Assembly: GCF_022369515.1 (NCBI RefSeq)
Contig: NZ_CP059724.1
Coordinates: 6,758,001 to 6,822,000 of the forward strand
Reading direction: 5' to 3'
Length of the DNA: 64,000 nt
Origin: Paenibacillus sp. 19GGS1-52
GTDB taxonomy: Bacteria > Bacillota > Bacilli > Paenibacillales > Paenibacillaceae
Part shown: piece after piece, positions 51,451 to 60,813 of the stretch
Layout: the number at the start of each line of letters is the position of its first letter
Numbering within the stretch: the first letter of the stretch is position 1
Translations under genes and position numbers: made by a program
The notes under the pieces: model-generated
Told to the model about the DNA's origin: nothing
Database searches by the model: none
The model's input: the letters and a program-made list of their open reading frames with translations, nothing else

Positions 51451-52250
51451 CCCTGTACCCCTCCCCCCATTTTTTTGCCAAGCTTCATCAGTACTGTCGA
51501 CAGAACTAGAATAAATACAAAATAGGAGATGGCAATCGCACTCGCTAAATGCCCGCTTTCTCCAACACGCTGATATAAATACACTTGGATAGTCTTAATA
51601 TGACCACCGACCAGCATGTTCGTGAGCACAAATTCACCAAACAAGACGGAGAACGATAACAATGTCGAGACGATAACCCCCGGCCAAATATTAGGCAGAA
51701 TTACATTTACAAAAGCCGTTCTACGGCGGGCGCCCAGCAGTTCAGCAGCATTCAGCAGCTCTACGGCAGAAACGGTTAACAGACTGTTGCGAATGCCTTG
51801 ATACATATAGGGGAGAATGACTACAAAATAAGCACCGATCAGCAGATAGGCCGTTCCGGCAATATTCAGCGGCCCCGAGGAGTAAGTACGAATAAGCCCA
51901 ACTGCGGCTACTACGCCCGGCACGGCATAGGGCAGAACAACAATGCCCTTCATAAAACTCTCCCAGCGCGGAAAATAGAGGGTGATTACAAAGACAGCTG
52001 GCAGCATCACGGCAAGACTTAGCGCCACACTGATAAAGCATAGATAGAGCGATGTCCACAGCGCCTCCAGAAAGCGGATATCCTTGAACATCTCACTGAA
52101 CCAATTCAGCGTCCAGCTCTTAGGCAGCAAGCTATTTTGCCAATCCTGTGCAAAGGCATACAGGCCGGTCGCGAGCAGGGGAAGCAATAAATAAACCATC
52201 AGCAGCAGCATAAAAGTACGCGGTGCGAAGCCCGCTTTTCGTGTGTTCAT
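51447..52250 (-). CDS. ABC transporter permease (PotC-like)
   Basis: The protein has 267 residues with six membrane helices and the cytoplasmic EAA loop LLNAAELLGARRRTAFVNVILPNIWPG near 177. The start has AGAGGAG upstream. Pairs with the preceding permease to form the channel. A common PotC/FbpB/PhnV-like shape; the substrate cannot be decided from it. Confidence 0.9.
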   Translation of the reverse strand: MNTRKAGFAPRTFMLLLMVYLLLPLLATGLYAFAQDWQNSLLPKSWTLNWFSEMFKDIRFLEALWTSLYLCFISVALSLAVMLPAVFVITLYFPRWESFMKGIVVLPYAVPGVVAAVGLIRTYSSGPLNIAGTAYLLIGAYFVVILPYMYQGIRNSLLTVSAVELLNAAELLGARRRTAFVNVILPNIWPGVIVSTLLSFSVLFGEFVLTNMLVGGHIKTIQVYLYQRVGESGHLASAIAISYFVFILVLSTVLMKLGKKMGGGVQG

Positions 52251-52252
52251 GG

Positions 52253-53173
52253 TTACATCTCCTCTCTGGCCGCAGGTCTGAGGCGCTGCGCAACATTGCC
52301 TTTGGGCTGCGGTTTTCGGAGCGGTCCACTGCTGCCGAATCGCTGTGCGCGCCGAAGCATCCGGTGATTGAGATACACAGCCAGCAAGGTTGTTAACGCA
52401 AGCAGTACAGCCAGCGTACTGCCCATCTGCGGCTGAGTGACGACATCACCGGCGACCAGTGATCCAATTCTTACGGCGAGCAAGTTATAATTGCCGCCAA
52501 CTAGAGCATACGCCGTCGCATAAGCGCCCATCGCATTGGCGAACAGAATGCCAAGTGTGCCGAAGATGGCCGGAGACAGAATCGGCAGGCCAATGGTTTT
52601 CCAGAACTGCCAGGGTCCTGCACCCAGCAAGGAGGCAGCCTCCCTCCACTGCTCTCTAATCCCATAAAACGATGGATACAGGAGCAACAGCGCTAATGGA
52701 ACCTGAAAATATACATAGACCAATATCAGGCCCGACCAGCTGTACAGGTTGAAATCCGAGAACACGCTCCAGCCCCACTGTTTGAACAACAGCGTAAACA
52801 CACCATTATTCCCCAGCAAAATAATATAGGCGAAGGCTAGCGGAACTCCGGCGAAATTCGAGGTCATATTGGACAGCATCAATAGCCGATCACGCACAGC
52901 TGGAGTAAAACGGGTGATGCAATAGGCACATACCAGCCCAATCACTATTCCGAGCAGGCTGGAGGAGATGGAGATCAGCAGGCTGTTCTTGATCGCTTGC
53001 ATATAATAGGCACTCTGCAGCGCATGCAAATAATTCCCCAGCGTAAAACCTGTTCCGTCCTCGTTGCGAAAGCTGCCTGTCAGCATGGACAATATAGGGA
53101 CAAGCTGAAACGCCAGCACCATCAGTGCGAAGGGGAGTAGTGCTAGAATCACGCCGCGTTTTCTCAGTTTCAT
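52253..53173 (-). CDS. ABC transporter permease (PotB-like)
   Basis: The protein has 306 residues from the ATG at 53173, which follows AAGGAG; an open extension to 53242 has no ribosome site. Six membrane helices and an EAA loop QWREAASLLGAGPWQFWKTIGLPIL near 180. It lies between the binding protein and the second permease and forms the channel heterodimer. Confidence 0.9.
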   Translation of the reverse strand: MKLRKRGVILALLPFALMVLAFQLVPILSMLTGSFRNEDGTGFTLGNYLHALQSAYYMQAIKNSLLISISSSLLGIVIGLVCAYCITRFTPAVRDRLLMLSNMTSNFAGVPLAFAYIILLGNNGVFTLLFKQWGWSVFSDFNLYSWSGLILVYVYFQVPLALLLLYPSFYGIREQWREAASLLGAGPWQFWKTIGLPILSPAIFGTLGILFANAMGAYATAYALVGGNYNLLAVRIGSLVAGDVVTQPQMGSTLAVLLALTTLLAVYLNHRMLRRAQRFGSSGPLRKPQPKGNVAQRLRPAAREEM

Positions 53174-53271
53174 CTTGGTTTCGCTCCTTACATGGAAATA
53201 AAAAGCGGGCGCTTCATCGCATACCTGACGAAGGCGCCCCAATATTTACAATTCACTGCATTTAGAAATAA

Positions 53272-54384
53272 CTAGTTCAAGTGGACAAGTACACGTTCCT
53301 GCCACAGCTGCGGAATGCTCTTGGCTGTTTTTTCCCAAGCCTTATAATCGCTGACAGGTTTAGCGTTGACATATTCATCTGCTGGCAGCAGCTTAGCCGC
53401 CACATCGTCCGGCAGAATGACACTATCACGGATAGGTCGGGCATATCCTTTAGCCAGATTAATCTGTCCGGCATCGCTGAGGATATATTCCCGGGTTAGC
53501 TTAGCCGCATTAGGATGCGGAGCCCATTTGTTGATGATCGTTGCATAACCACTCACAACACTGCCTTCCTTTGGAATAGCAACGTTGAAACCATCCTTGT
53601 TGATCTGGTCTCTGTAGTTCAGCGCGTTGAAATCCCATAACAGCGTTACTTCAACTTCACCCTTCTCAATGTTGGCAGGCGAAGCTTCGGCATTGGAGAG
53701 ACGACCCTTTTTAGCTAAATCCTCGAAAAAGGCAATTCCCGGTTCAATGTTTGATTCATCGCCACCAAAGGCAATCGCTGCAGCCAACACGGCCATCTGA
53801 GCTTGTGCAGCTTTGGTAACATCGCCAACAATAATTTTGTAGTTGCCGTTCTTCAGATCTTCCCAGCTCTTAGGTGGATCAGCGACAAGTTTAGTGTTCG
53901 TTAAAAAGGCAATGGTTCCTTGATATCCGACAATCCATTGTCCATCCTTGTCCTTCGCCCAAGCTGGAATCTCGTCCCAGTAAGAGGTTTTGTAAGGTTG
54001 TGTTACCCCTTTATCTACCGCAACAGGGCCAAAAGCGATCCCAACATCGCCGATATCTGCAGTCGGTTTATCTTTTTCTGCATCGAACTTGGCAACTTCT
54101 TCTGCGCTCGACATATCTGTATCTGCATGTGTAACTCCATATTTCCCAGTAATATCAGTCCATGTATCTTTCCAATTGGCCCAAGTATCCGGCATACCTA
54201 CACTGACCACGCTGCCTTCTTTCTTGGCTGCAGCTTCAAGCTCAGGCAGGCTTAACTCTTTAACCCCCGAATTTCCGTTCGTGTTATCAGCATTGGCTTC
54301 CGAATTTGCACAAGCAGCAAGCAACAGGACGAGCAAGGACAGCATTAAACCCAGCAACCATTGTTTCTTGATCCCTTTTTTCAT
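53272..54384 (-). CDS. ABC transporter substrate-binding lipoprotein (Fe3+/polyamine/phosphonate type)
   Basis: The protein has 370 residues. Lipoprotein signal LVLLLAACA (Cys25), then a family 1 binding protein (KELSLPELEAAAKKEGSVVSVGMPDTW; ADIGDVGIAFGPVAVDKGV; EVEVTLLWDFNALNYRDQIN; AKLTREYILSDAGQINLAKGYARPIRDSV). First gene of the operon leading to the phosphatase-superfamily enzyme. The ligand is not clear; the neighbouring phosphodiesterase argues for an organophosphate or phosphonate. Confidence 0.88.
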   Translation of the reverse strand: MKKGIKKQWLLGLMLSLLVLLLAACANSEANADNTNGNSGVKELSLPELEAAAKKEGSVVSVGMPDTWANWKDTWTDITGKYGVTHADTDMSSAEEVAKFDAEKDKPTADIGDVGIAFGPVAVDKGVTQPYKTSYWDEIPAWAKDKDGQWIVGYQGTIAFLTNTKLVADPPKSWEDLKNGNYKIIVGDVTKAAQAQMAVLAAAIAFGGDESNIEPGIAFFEDLAKKGRLSNAEASPANIEKGEVEVTLLWDFNALNYRDQINKDGFNVAIPKEGSVVSGYATIINKWAPHPNAAKLTREYILSDAGQINLAKGYARPIRDSVILPDDVAAKLLPADEYVNAKPVSDYKAWEKTAKSIPQLWQERVLVHLN

Positions 54385-54543
54385 GATTTCCCTTTCACTC
54401 CTATTTCTTTATTTGCGGGCTTCTCTCTATTCCAAGCTGTTCTCTACCCTCTTGCAGTATAGAGGTCTACTATTTCCTTGGCATTAAGCCAGATAGGAAC
54501 ATTTGTAAATAAATAGGCTTGGCAAGTAAAGAGATAGACGCAC

Positions 54544-54568
54544 AAAAAAACTGCCCATAAGGACAGTT
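54544..54568 (-). terminator. Terminator of the sulfonate operon
   Basis: On the minus strand AACTGTCC pairs with GGGCAGTT (ATAA-type loop) and is followed by T5 and more. It lies 19 nt after the permease stop. Confidence 0.85.
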
Positions 54569-54586
54569 AGAGTTGCATTTCGCTTG

Positions 54587-55366
54587 CTACCTTCTTCTCG
54601 CTCCCACACTGACCACGCCATATCTGTACAGCACCCGCTTGCCGAACCAGCCGAACAGCCGATCGGTAAAAAAGCCCATAAAACCAAGGCAGAACAGGCC
54701 TACAAAGATCCAATCGGTGCGGAAGAACAACCGCGAGTTCCAGATCAGATAACCCACGCCTTCATTGGAAGCGATCATCTCCGCGCCGATAATAGCCATG
54801 TAGGAGGTACCCATCGCCAGCCGTACACCTGTGAAAATATAAGGTATGGTGGCCGGAACGATCACATGCAACAGGATTTGCCACTCATTGGCCCCCATGC
54901 TGCGGGCGGAGCGGATTTTGTCTTCCTCCACTGACATTACGCCTGTTAAAGTATTCAGCACCACGATAAAAAAGGTCGCGTACATAATCAGCGCAATCTT
55001 CGACTGCTCCCCGATCCCGAACCAGACCAGAAACAGCGTGATGAAGGCAATGGGTGGAATAAAGCGGATAAAGTTCAGGAACGGCTCGGCAAAGATACGG
55101 ATCAGATTTACCTTTCCAATAATAAGCCCCACCGGAATGGCGACCAGACTGCCCAGAACCCAGCCTATCAGTACTCGGTAAAAGCTTATGCCAATATATT
55201 GCAGCAAGGTACCATCCTCCAGCAGTTCTTGCCCACCCTTCAGGGTACTCCAGGGTCCAGGAATGACATCTACACCGTAGATAACAGCTCCGAGCTGCCA
55301 AATGCCAAGGACGGCAATCCACAATAAAGATACGGAAACCCATTTCTTCTCTATCCATTTCATCAT
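54587..55366 (-). CDS. Sulfonate/taurine-type ABC permease
   Basis: The protein has 259 residues (ATG at 55366 or 55363; AGGTGGG upstream; a GTG at 55375 overlaps the ribosome site). Six membrane helices and the TauC/SsuC EAA segment SARSMGANEWQILLHVIVPATIPYI near 155-180. Last gene of the MarR-arylsulfotransferase-transporter operon. Confidence 0.9.
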   Translation of the reverse strand: MMKWIEKKWVSVSLLWIAVLGIWQLGAVIYGVDVIPGPWSTLKGGQELLEDGTLLQYIGISFYRVLIGWVLGSLVAIPVGLIIGKVNLIRIFAEPFLNFIRFIPPIAFITLFLVWFGIGEQSKIALIMYATFFIVVLNTLTGVMSVEEDKIRSARSMGANEWQILLHVIVPATIPYIFTGVRLAMGTSYMAIIGAEMIASNEGVGYLIWNSRLFFRTDWIFVGLFCLGFMGFFTDRLFGWFGKRVLYRYGVVSVGARRR

Positions 55367-55375
55367 ATATCCCAC

Positions 55376-56158
55376 CTAATCCTGTTCTTCGAAATGTTGC
55401 TGAATCTGGTTGTATAGCGAGTAGAACTCTGGTGAGGCTACATCCCGCGGATAGGTCAGCGTGTTCTCATAAATGTCGGTGATATTGGAGGAAGGCCCTA
55501 CAGACATAATGCCAATACGCTCTCCCAACAGCAGGGCCTCCTGAATATCATGGGTCACAAAAATGACCGTATTATGCGTCTCCCGCCAAATATTCACCAG
55601 CTCTTTCTGCATCGTTCGGCGGGTCATCGCGTCCAGCGCTCCAAACGGTTCATCCATCAGCAGAATAGCCGGCTCATTCGCCAGCACCCGTGCCAGCTGG
55701 ACGCGTTGCTTCATGCCTCCCGACAGCTCTTTCGGGAACTTTTCTTCATGCCCGTTCAACCCTACAAGTGCGATATACCGGTCTGAGATATTACGCCGCT
55801 CCGTTCTCGCGGTCTTCTTCATCCGCAGACCAAACTCCACATTCTCCCGAACAGTCAGCCAAGGAAACAAAGAAGAATCTGCCTGCTGAAAAACAACCGC
55901 CCTATCTCTGCCCGGCTTATTCACTTCAACATTATCCACCCGTAGGTTGCCGCCAGATTTGGAGACAAAACCGGCGATCATATTCAGCAACGTCGATTTC
56001 CCGCAGCCACTTGGGCCCAGCAGCACGAAGAATTCTCCGCCTTTAATAACAAGGTTTACGTCCTTAATAATGTAATGAAGCTCTCCGGCTGCTGGCTCAC
56101 TGTAGCTTTTGCGGAGCTGCTCGATATGAATCGTATTCTGCTTGGCAGGTAAAGACAT
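55376..56158 (-). CDS. Sulfonate/taurine-type ABC ATPase
   Basis: The protein has 260 residues: Walker A GPSGCGKST near 49, Q-loop VVFQQADSSLFPWLTVREN, signature LSGGMKQRVQLARVL near 142 and Walker B ILLMDEPFGALDA. The sequence is of the SsuB/TauB/NrtD class. ATG follows GGGAGGTG. It energises uptake with the permease and the lipoprotein of the same operon. Confidence 0.92.
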   Translation of the reverse strand: MSLPAKQNTIHIEQLRKSYSEPAAGELHYIIKDVNLVIKGGEFFVLLGPSGCGKSTLLNMIAGFVSKSGGNLRVDNVEVNKPGRDRAVVFQQADSSLFPWLTVRENVEFGLRMKKTARTERRNISDRYIALVGLNGHEEKFPKELSGGMKQRVQLARVLANEPAILLMDEPFGALDAMTRRTMQKELVNIWRETHNTVIFVTHDIQEALLLGERIGIMSVGPSSNITDIYENTLTYPRDVASPEFYSLYNQIQQHFEEQD

Positions 56159-56220
56159 GTTAAGACACCTCCCGAAAGTTTTGTGAGCATAGACATCTTA
56201 GTATAGCTTCGTACCCCAAG

Positions 56221-57249
56221 CTATTTCTCGTACGTAACTGCCTCCGGCAAAGCCTGCTTCAACGGCTCCAGACTCAGCTTACTGCCGAGATCAAAATCCT
56301 TGGCGATGATGCCGGTGTCGACCATATATTTCTTCTGATTGGCCAGACTGTCATAAGCAGCCTGCGTAAACCCAACGATCCAAGGGTTCGTCGGTAGATC
56401 CTTCAAGGTATTCTCCTTCGGCTGCTTCACTTCTTTGAACATAATGTCGGCAACCTCATCCGGATTGGCCTGGGCATAGACTGAAGCCTCGTTAACGGCT
56501 GCCAGAAAATTGGCGATTCCTTCAGGATTCTGCTTCGCAAAATCATTGGATGTCACAATCCCCATACCCAGACGTACCGTCGTCTTAGACATATCCGTAA
56601 GCTCATGCACACCTTTAAGAGCATTCAGCTTATCATTAAGCGCAGAACCACTAAACCAAGCTGCATCCACATCGCCTTGCTTCAATGCAATATAAGCTTC
56701 ATCAAAAGCTCCTTGTCCCGTCAAGGTCACATCACCAAGGGCAATATGGTTCTCCTTCAAGTATTCATCCCACAGGTAAGGCAAAAATGTGCCCCGCATA
56801 AAGCTTAAGTTCTTGCCCTTCAAATCCTCCGGCTGCTGAATGGTATCGCTAACGAACAATTTCCACGTTGCAGCTGCTGCATCTGTTGCCAGACCTGCGG
56901 AGGCGATAATGGAATAATCCCCTTTGGCTACGGCGTTCAGCACTGGGAAATCCGCACCGAAAGCAACATCCACTTGTTTAATGAATAGTGCATTTACACC
57001 TTCCGCCGGTGTACCAAAGTTCACTATCTCGGCATCGATACCATGCTTGGCAAAAATCCCTTTATCCACAGCCACACGGAACGTCGTATTTGTATTGATA
57101 TCAGCAATTTTGATCTTTAAAGTCACTGGCTTGTCGCCCGTTGTTCCTTCAGACGCCGCGGCGTCTCCTTTGGAGCTGCAGCCTGACAAGAGTAGGACTA
57201 GTGATAGGGATAAGAGCAGAAAACCTGAACCAAACCATGATTTTTTCAA
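56221..57249 (-). CDS. Sulfonate/nitrate-type ABC substrate-binding lipoprotein
   Basis: The protein has 342 residues from the TTG at 57249 (7 nt after AGAGGTG); an ATG six codons upstream has no ribosome site. Lipobox LVLLLSGC. The mature part is a SsuA/TauA-type (NMT1-like) binding protein (LKIKIADINTNTTFRVAVDKGIFAKHGIDAEIVNFGTPAEGVNAL; SFMRGTFLPYLWDEYL). The arylsulfotransferase gene just before it suggests the ligand is an aryl sulfate or sulfonate. Confidence 0.88.
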   Translation of the reverse strand: MKKSWFGSGFLLLSLSLVLLLSGCSSKGDAAASEGTTGDKPVTLKIKIADINTNTTFRVAVDKGIFAKHGIDAEIVNFGTPAEGVNALFIKQVDVAFGADFPVLNAVAKGDYSIIASAGLATDAAAATWKLFVSDTIQQPEDLKGKNLSFMRGTFLPYLWDEYLKENHIALGDVTLTGQGAFDEAYIALKQGDVDAAWFSGSALNDKLNALKGVHELTDMSKTTVRLGMGIVTSNDFAKQNPEGIANFLAAVNEASVYAQANPDEVADIMFKEVKQPKENTLKDLPTNPWIVGFTQAAYDSLANQKKYMVDTGIIAKDFDLGSKLSLEPLKQALPEAVTYEK

Positions 57250-57278
57250 GTGTACGCACCTCTTCATAATAGAATAGT

Positions 57279-58733
57279 CTACTTGGCTGTCCGGCTGCTG
57301 CTCTCATCCGTAGTAGCTACGCAAGCAGCGCCATCCATGAACGGCAGTGTAGTTGCAACGCTCACTATAGAATCTGAGCCTTTTGGCGCTGCCCCCGGTA
57401 CTCGGTAGCTAGTTACATCTATCGGCTCGATAGCTATTTCCTCCGGCTTGTTAAGCTGTGGTACCCATTCATACGGCACACGATAGGAACGATAGACCAT
57501 ATTCGTATTTCTCCGGTCGGTATATGGCGATATATATTCCCAGACCAGCTCATGCTCGGGCGTAACTTCAAATAGTCGGCCATTAGATCCCTCCGTAATG
57601 AGCGTGTTGCCATTAGGCAGGCGTTGGGCAGAGCTGATATAAGGACTGTAGAATTTATAAGAATCGGTCGGAACAGAGAACCCAGCTTCGGCTGCGGTAT
57701 ACTGCCATTCGATTTCCAGCGTCACTGGATTAATCTCCAGAATCCGCGAATGGTCGCGGAGCGCATTCTTTTGCCCAATAGGTGAGGATGGATTGGGAAG
57801 GCCATAACCACCCCAGCCGCCGTTATCGAATACAAGCAAATTACCTGCTCCTGGCAAGCCCTGCGGAATAATGTGCGCGTGATGCTGGCCGATAATCCAG
57901 TCAATATGCTTCACTTCCGGTAGGGAATAGTCCGGTCCAAGTCTCCAGACGATGGCACCGCTGCTCTTTTCTGTAATGGCGATGATATTGGCTTCCCGAG
58001 CATCCCAGATAATGTTATCCGGATGGAAACGTTGGTCGCCTGCGTCATAAAATTTATTCGGCCCCACATAAGAAGCCGAGTTGATATGCAGCCAATCACC
58101 TACCCCGCCGCCGAGATCTCCGAAGGACCGCGTGTTCGGATCACGAAACAGCACATTTTTGGCAGCTTCATCAAAGCCCAGCTCGGCAAAATGGTCACTG
58201 GCGGCCCACTCCCAAACTATCTTCCCTTCCCAATCCACCTCTATAATTGTGTCGTCCAGCAGCTGTTTGTCAGAGATTTCGTGGTTATAGAGGTTCTTGT
58301 GAGCCAGGATAAGGGTCTTGCCACTAGCGACTTTCGGCTCAAGCCCTGGTGCGTAGTAACCTACCGGATTGCCTTCCCGCTGATAATCATGATGCTGGCG
58401 TGCATACCATAGTGGCTCATAACCTGGGTCCTCGATATGCTCGTAGCTGTTAAATTTCCAGATGATATTGCCGTCCCAATCGACCTGCACCAGATCTACA
58501 TTATCCTGAATGCCGAACTTGGGATCTCGTCTGCCTGTACTTCCAAGCACATAACCACCCGGGAGTATTTTAGCAGGAAAGCCGATCAGCCCTTTCCACA
58601 AATGCACCTCTTTGCCGTTCATGTCGATCAAGACGACACCTTCATCCCCTGCCTGATATACGGTGTACCCGCTCCAAGCCTTACCCGTGTTATATAGTGT
58701 TGCTCCTGTTGGATAAACGGTTGAATGTCCCAT
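57279..58733 (-). CDS. Arylsulfotransferase (ASST family)
   Basis: The protein has 484 residues and a beta-propeller with repeated W-D-G-x-I-x-W motifs (VDWDGNIIWKF, VDWEGKIVWEW, LEIEWQY, HELVWEY). The conserved His-rich stretch DWIIGQHHAHIIPQG and FDNGGWGGYG near 305-320 fits the catalytic region of arylsulfate sulfotransferases, which move a sulfuryl group from an aryl sulfate donor to a phenol acceptor. Unlike E. coli AssT it has no signal peptide and so is probably cytoplasmic. Between marR and a sulfonate importer, it probably releases sulfur from imported aryl sulfates. Confidence 0.85.
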   Translation of the reverse strand: MGHSTVYPTGATLYNTGKAWSGYTVYQAGDEGVVLIDMNGKEVHLWKGLIGFPAKILPGGYVLGSTGRRDPKFGIQDNVDLVQVDWDGNIIWKFNSYEHIEDPGYEPLWYARQHHDYQREGNPVGYYAPGLEPKVASGKTLILAHKNLYNHEISDKQLLDDTIIEVDWEGKIVWEWAASDHFAELGFDEAAKNVLFRDPNTRSFGDLGGGVGDWLHINSASYVGPNKFYDAGDQRFHPDNIIWDAREANIIAITEKSSGAIVWRLGPDYSLPEVKHIDWIIGQHHAHIIPQGLPGAGNLLVFDNGGWGGYGLPNPSSPIGQKNALRDHSRILEINPVTLEIEWQYTAAEAGFSVPTDSYKFYSPYISSAQRLPNGNTLITEGSNGRLFEVTPEHELVWEYISPYTDRRNTNMVYRSYRVPYEWVPQLNKPEEIAIEPIDVTSYRVPGAAPKGSDSIVSVATTLPFMDGAACVATTDESSSRTAK

Positions 58734-58755
58734 TGATTCATGTCTCCTCTGCTTG

Positions 58756-59301
58756 TTAGTAGCTTAGATAATTACTCTTCTTCGTGTTTCTCTGCGGCTT
58801 CTGTTCAGGAGCTGACGGGACGGGAGTTTCAGCATTCTGCTGCGCCAGTTCCAGAAGAGCATCCGCGAAGCCCTCCAGATTGCTGATGATCCGCTCATAG
58901 AAGCGGCTTTGCAGAGCCAGTTCTTCCTCCGTAAAACCCGCGAACAGAAGCGTAATACATCGGGCCCCGATGTTGCCGTTACGTTCATACATTTCCCGGC
59001 CCTTATCCGTAATGTCCAGTAATACCGTTCTGCGGTCATCCTCTTTGCGCCTGCGCACCGTATATCCGCCTGCCTCCAGCTTGTCGCTTAATGCGGTGAT
59101 GGCACCAGAGGTGAAATCCAACTGCTCCGCCAAAGAGCCAAGCTTCTGCTCACCCTCACGGATGATTTTGTGCAGAATCAGCATCCCCGGCAATGTTATC
59201 CCCTCCACCGAAACCCGATCCCGTTCCTTCACAAATCTTCGAACCATTTTGCGAAACAGCCAATCGGCCTGCTCCAGCTGCTCCCAGTGCTTCTCGCTCA
59301 T
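58756..59301 (-). CDS. MarR family regulator
   Basis: The protein has 181 residues. Winged helix-turn-helix: QKLGSLAEQLDFTSGAITALSDKLEAGGYTVRRRKEDDRRTVLLDITDKG (about 52-100), the MarR core with the conserved D-R wing tip. A basic, poorly structured C-terminal tail (PEQKPQRNTKKSNY) follows. It is the first gene of the arylsulfotransferase/sulfonate operon, with GGAGG upstream, so it probably senses an aromatic (phenol, aryl sulfate) and controls the operon. Confidence 0.92.
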   Translation of the reverse strand: MSEKHWEQLEQADWLFRKMVRRFVKERDRVSVEGITLPGMLILHKIIREGEQKLGSLAEQLDFTSGAITALSDKLEAGGYTVRRRKEDDRRTVLLDITDKGREMYERNGNIGARCITLLFAGFTEEELALQSRFYERIISNLEGFADALLELAQQNAETPVPSAPEQKPQRNTKKSNYLSY

Positions 59302-59335
59302 CTATTCCTCCGCATTTCCGCCCCTGTTCGAACAC

Positions 59336-59383
59336 AAAAAGACTCCCGGCACCAGATCCTCTCTTAGGAAAAGTGCGGGAGCC
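59336..59383 (-). terminator. Attenuator-like terminator before marR
   Basis: On the minus strand GGCTCCCGCAC pairs with GTGCCGGGAGTC (11 bp with one bulge) followed by TTTTTG. It is downstream of the promoter at 59452-59481 and upstream of the marR ribosome site, so the operon can be expressed only by read-through. I see no S-box or T-box core. Confidence 0.75.
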
Positions 59384-59451
59384 TTTGGCTGTCCAATCGG
59401 CTCAACATATTATTTTACTGTTCATTTAATTAGTGGTGAAGTATTTGTGCT

Positions 59452-59481
59452 ATCATATACCCCTTTATTCACACCTGTCAA
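59452..59481 (-). promoter_or_regulatory. Sigma-A promoter of the MarR/arylsulfotransferase operon
   Basis: On the minus strand TTGACA (59481-59476), an 18-nt spacer and TATGAT (59457-59452). Confidence 0.7.
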
Positions 59482-59500
59482 GTATGTTTTAATGAAACAA

Positions 59501-59527
59501 TATAAAAGACACCCGCGAAGGATGTCT
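59501..59527 (-). terminator. Terminator of the propeller lipoprotein gene
   Basis: On the minus strand AGACATCC pairs with GGGTGTCT (one G-U), followed by TTTATATT. It lies 16 nt after the stop of the lipoprotein gene. Confidence 0.75.
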
Positions 59528-59542
59528 GCTGCTATATCTTTC

Positions 59543-60658
59543 CTAAGATAACGTAATCACGTACGCCATAAACTGATAGGCATTGTCCTTGAGGACCGAT
59601 GTAGAGGTCAATAGTTTCTTGCCCGAAGGGCTCCAGCGCAGCTTGTCTGAGGCCTGCATATCGTTGGAAATCGGGGTTTGCTCTCCTGTCTCTACTTCGG
59701 TGATGAACAACCCGTTCTCATTTCCATTCTCGGAAGTGGTAGTATAGGCTATCTTACTGCCGTCGGGTGACCAGCTTGTGCCGAATACTTGCGTGCCAGA
59801 AGCCAGTGTGGAAAGTTCATTGCCTGCGGTATCGCAGAGGAACAGCGTCATTTCCGTAGGTGCAGTCCGCTTCACCAGCGCCAGCTTGGCACCATCCGGT
59901 GAGGGAATGGCCCACATGACCTCTTTTGTAAGCACCACTGATTGTTTGGTTTCCGTATCATAGGCGATCAGTTGGCTGTCCTCATGGGCAATGTAATAAA
60001 TGATCGAACCCGCCTGCACCACATTATGCACATAACCCACTCCGGTCTTGACTGCAATCTCACTATTACCGCTCACATCAACTCTAACAATATTACCTTC
60101 CATATTCGGAAAAATAACATGCTCATTGTCCGCCCATTCGCCCTCCGTGGTCATGAATTCCGCATCACCCGTCTTTACAGACACGCCAGTCTCCATATCC
60201 ATAATATAGCCGATACCCGTAGCCTCATACACCTCTTTATAGAATACATGCTTCTTGTCAGGTGACAGCAACGCGAAACCAAGGCTCTTCTCGCCTTCCT
60301 TCAGCGGTGTTTCCTTGCCGGAGGCCAAGTCACGCAGATAGAAATTATGCGGATAACGCTGCTGACCCTCAACGGTGACCGGGGTCTGTTCTTTGTTTTC
60401 TTTGTCCACAACCAGCATGTCCTCACTAACCCAATCCATTCCCCGCACGCCCTCCAACTTATCGATGCTCGTAAGTTTGAGCTTCGTATAAACGGACTCG
60501 GTAGTGTTATCCATCACGGTGATCTTTTTCCCCGACTGCTCAATGATCTTCCGAGCTTCAGTCTCTCCCGTGCCGCAAGCAGCAATGGACAGCAAGCTAA
60601 GCGTACTAAGCAGAATTAGCACGGTTGTGCCGAGCTTACTGTTGATGATCTTCTGCAT
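59543..60658 (-). CDS. TolB-like beta-propeller lipoprotein
   Basis: The protein has 371 residues from the ATG at 60658, nine nt after GAGGGGG; a longer frame lacks a ribosome site. Lipobox SLLSIAACG. Mature part: repeated WSPDGSKIAYT-type blades (LLSPDKKHVFYKE; AIPSPDGAKLALVKR; SWSPDGSKIAYTT; RWSPSGKKLLTST), a six- or seven-bladed propeller exposed outside the membrane. It is just downstream of a two-component system on the same strand; it may be a sensor accessory, but the function is unknown. Confidence 0.82.
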   Translation of the reverse strand: MQKIINSKLGTTVLILLSTLSLLSIAACGTGETEARKIIEQSGKKITVMDNTTESVYTKLKLTSIDKLEGVRGMDWVSEDMLVVDKENKEQTPVTVEGQQRYPHNFYLRDLASGKETPLKEGEKSLGFALLSPDKKHVFYKEVYEATGIGYIMDMETGVSVKTGDAEFMTTEGEWADNEHVIFPNMEGNIVRVDVSGNSEIAVKTGVGYVHNVVQAGSIIYYIAHEDSQLIAYDTETKQSVVLTKEVMWAIPSPDGAKLALVKRTAPTEMTLFLCDTAGNELSTLASGTQVFGTSWSPDGSKIAYTTTSENGNENGLFITEVETGEQTPISNDMQASDKLRWSPSGKKLLTSTSVLKDNAYQFMAYVITLS

Positions 60659-60813
60659 GAATGATGTCCCCCTCGAAATCACATTGTCCACCACTGCTTC
60701 GGAAGCTGAATCCTTGCTCCAAGTATACTAGAGGAGTATTTCCAAACCGTCACAGGATGTTTCCAAGTTGTAAACTTTGATGTTAATTCAAACATTAAGC
60801 TCCATTCGAGACC

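Noticed and set aside
59336..59460. SAM (S-box) riboswitch or T-box before the sulfur operon
   Set aside because: The leader is too short and no S-box or T-box core motif is visible; only the terminator is supported.
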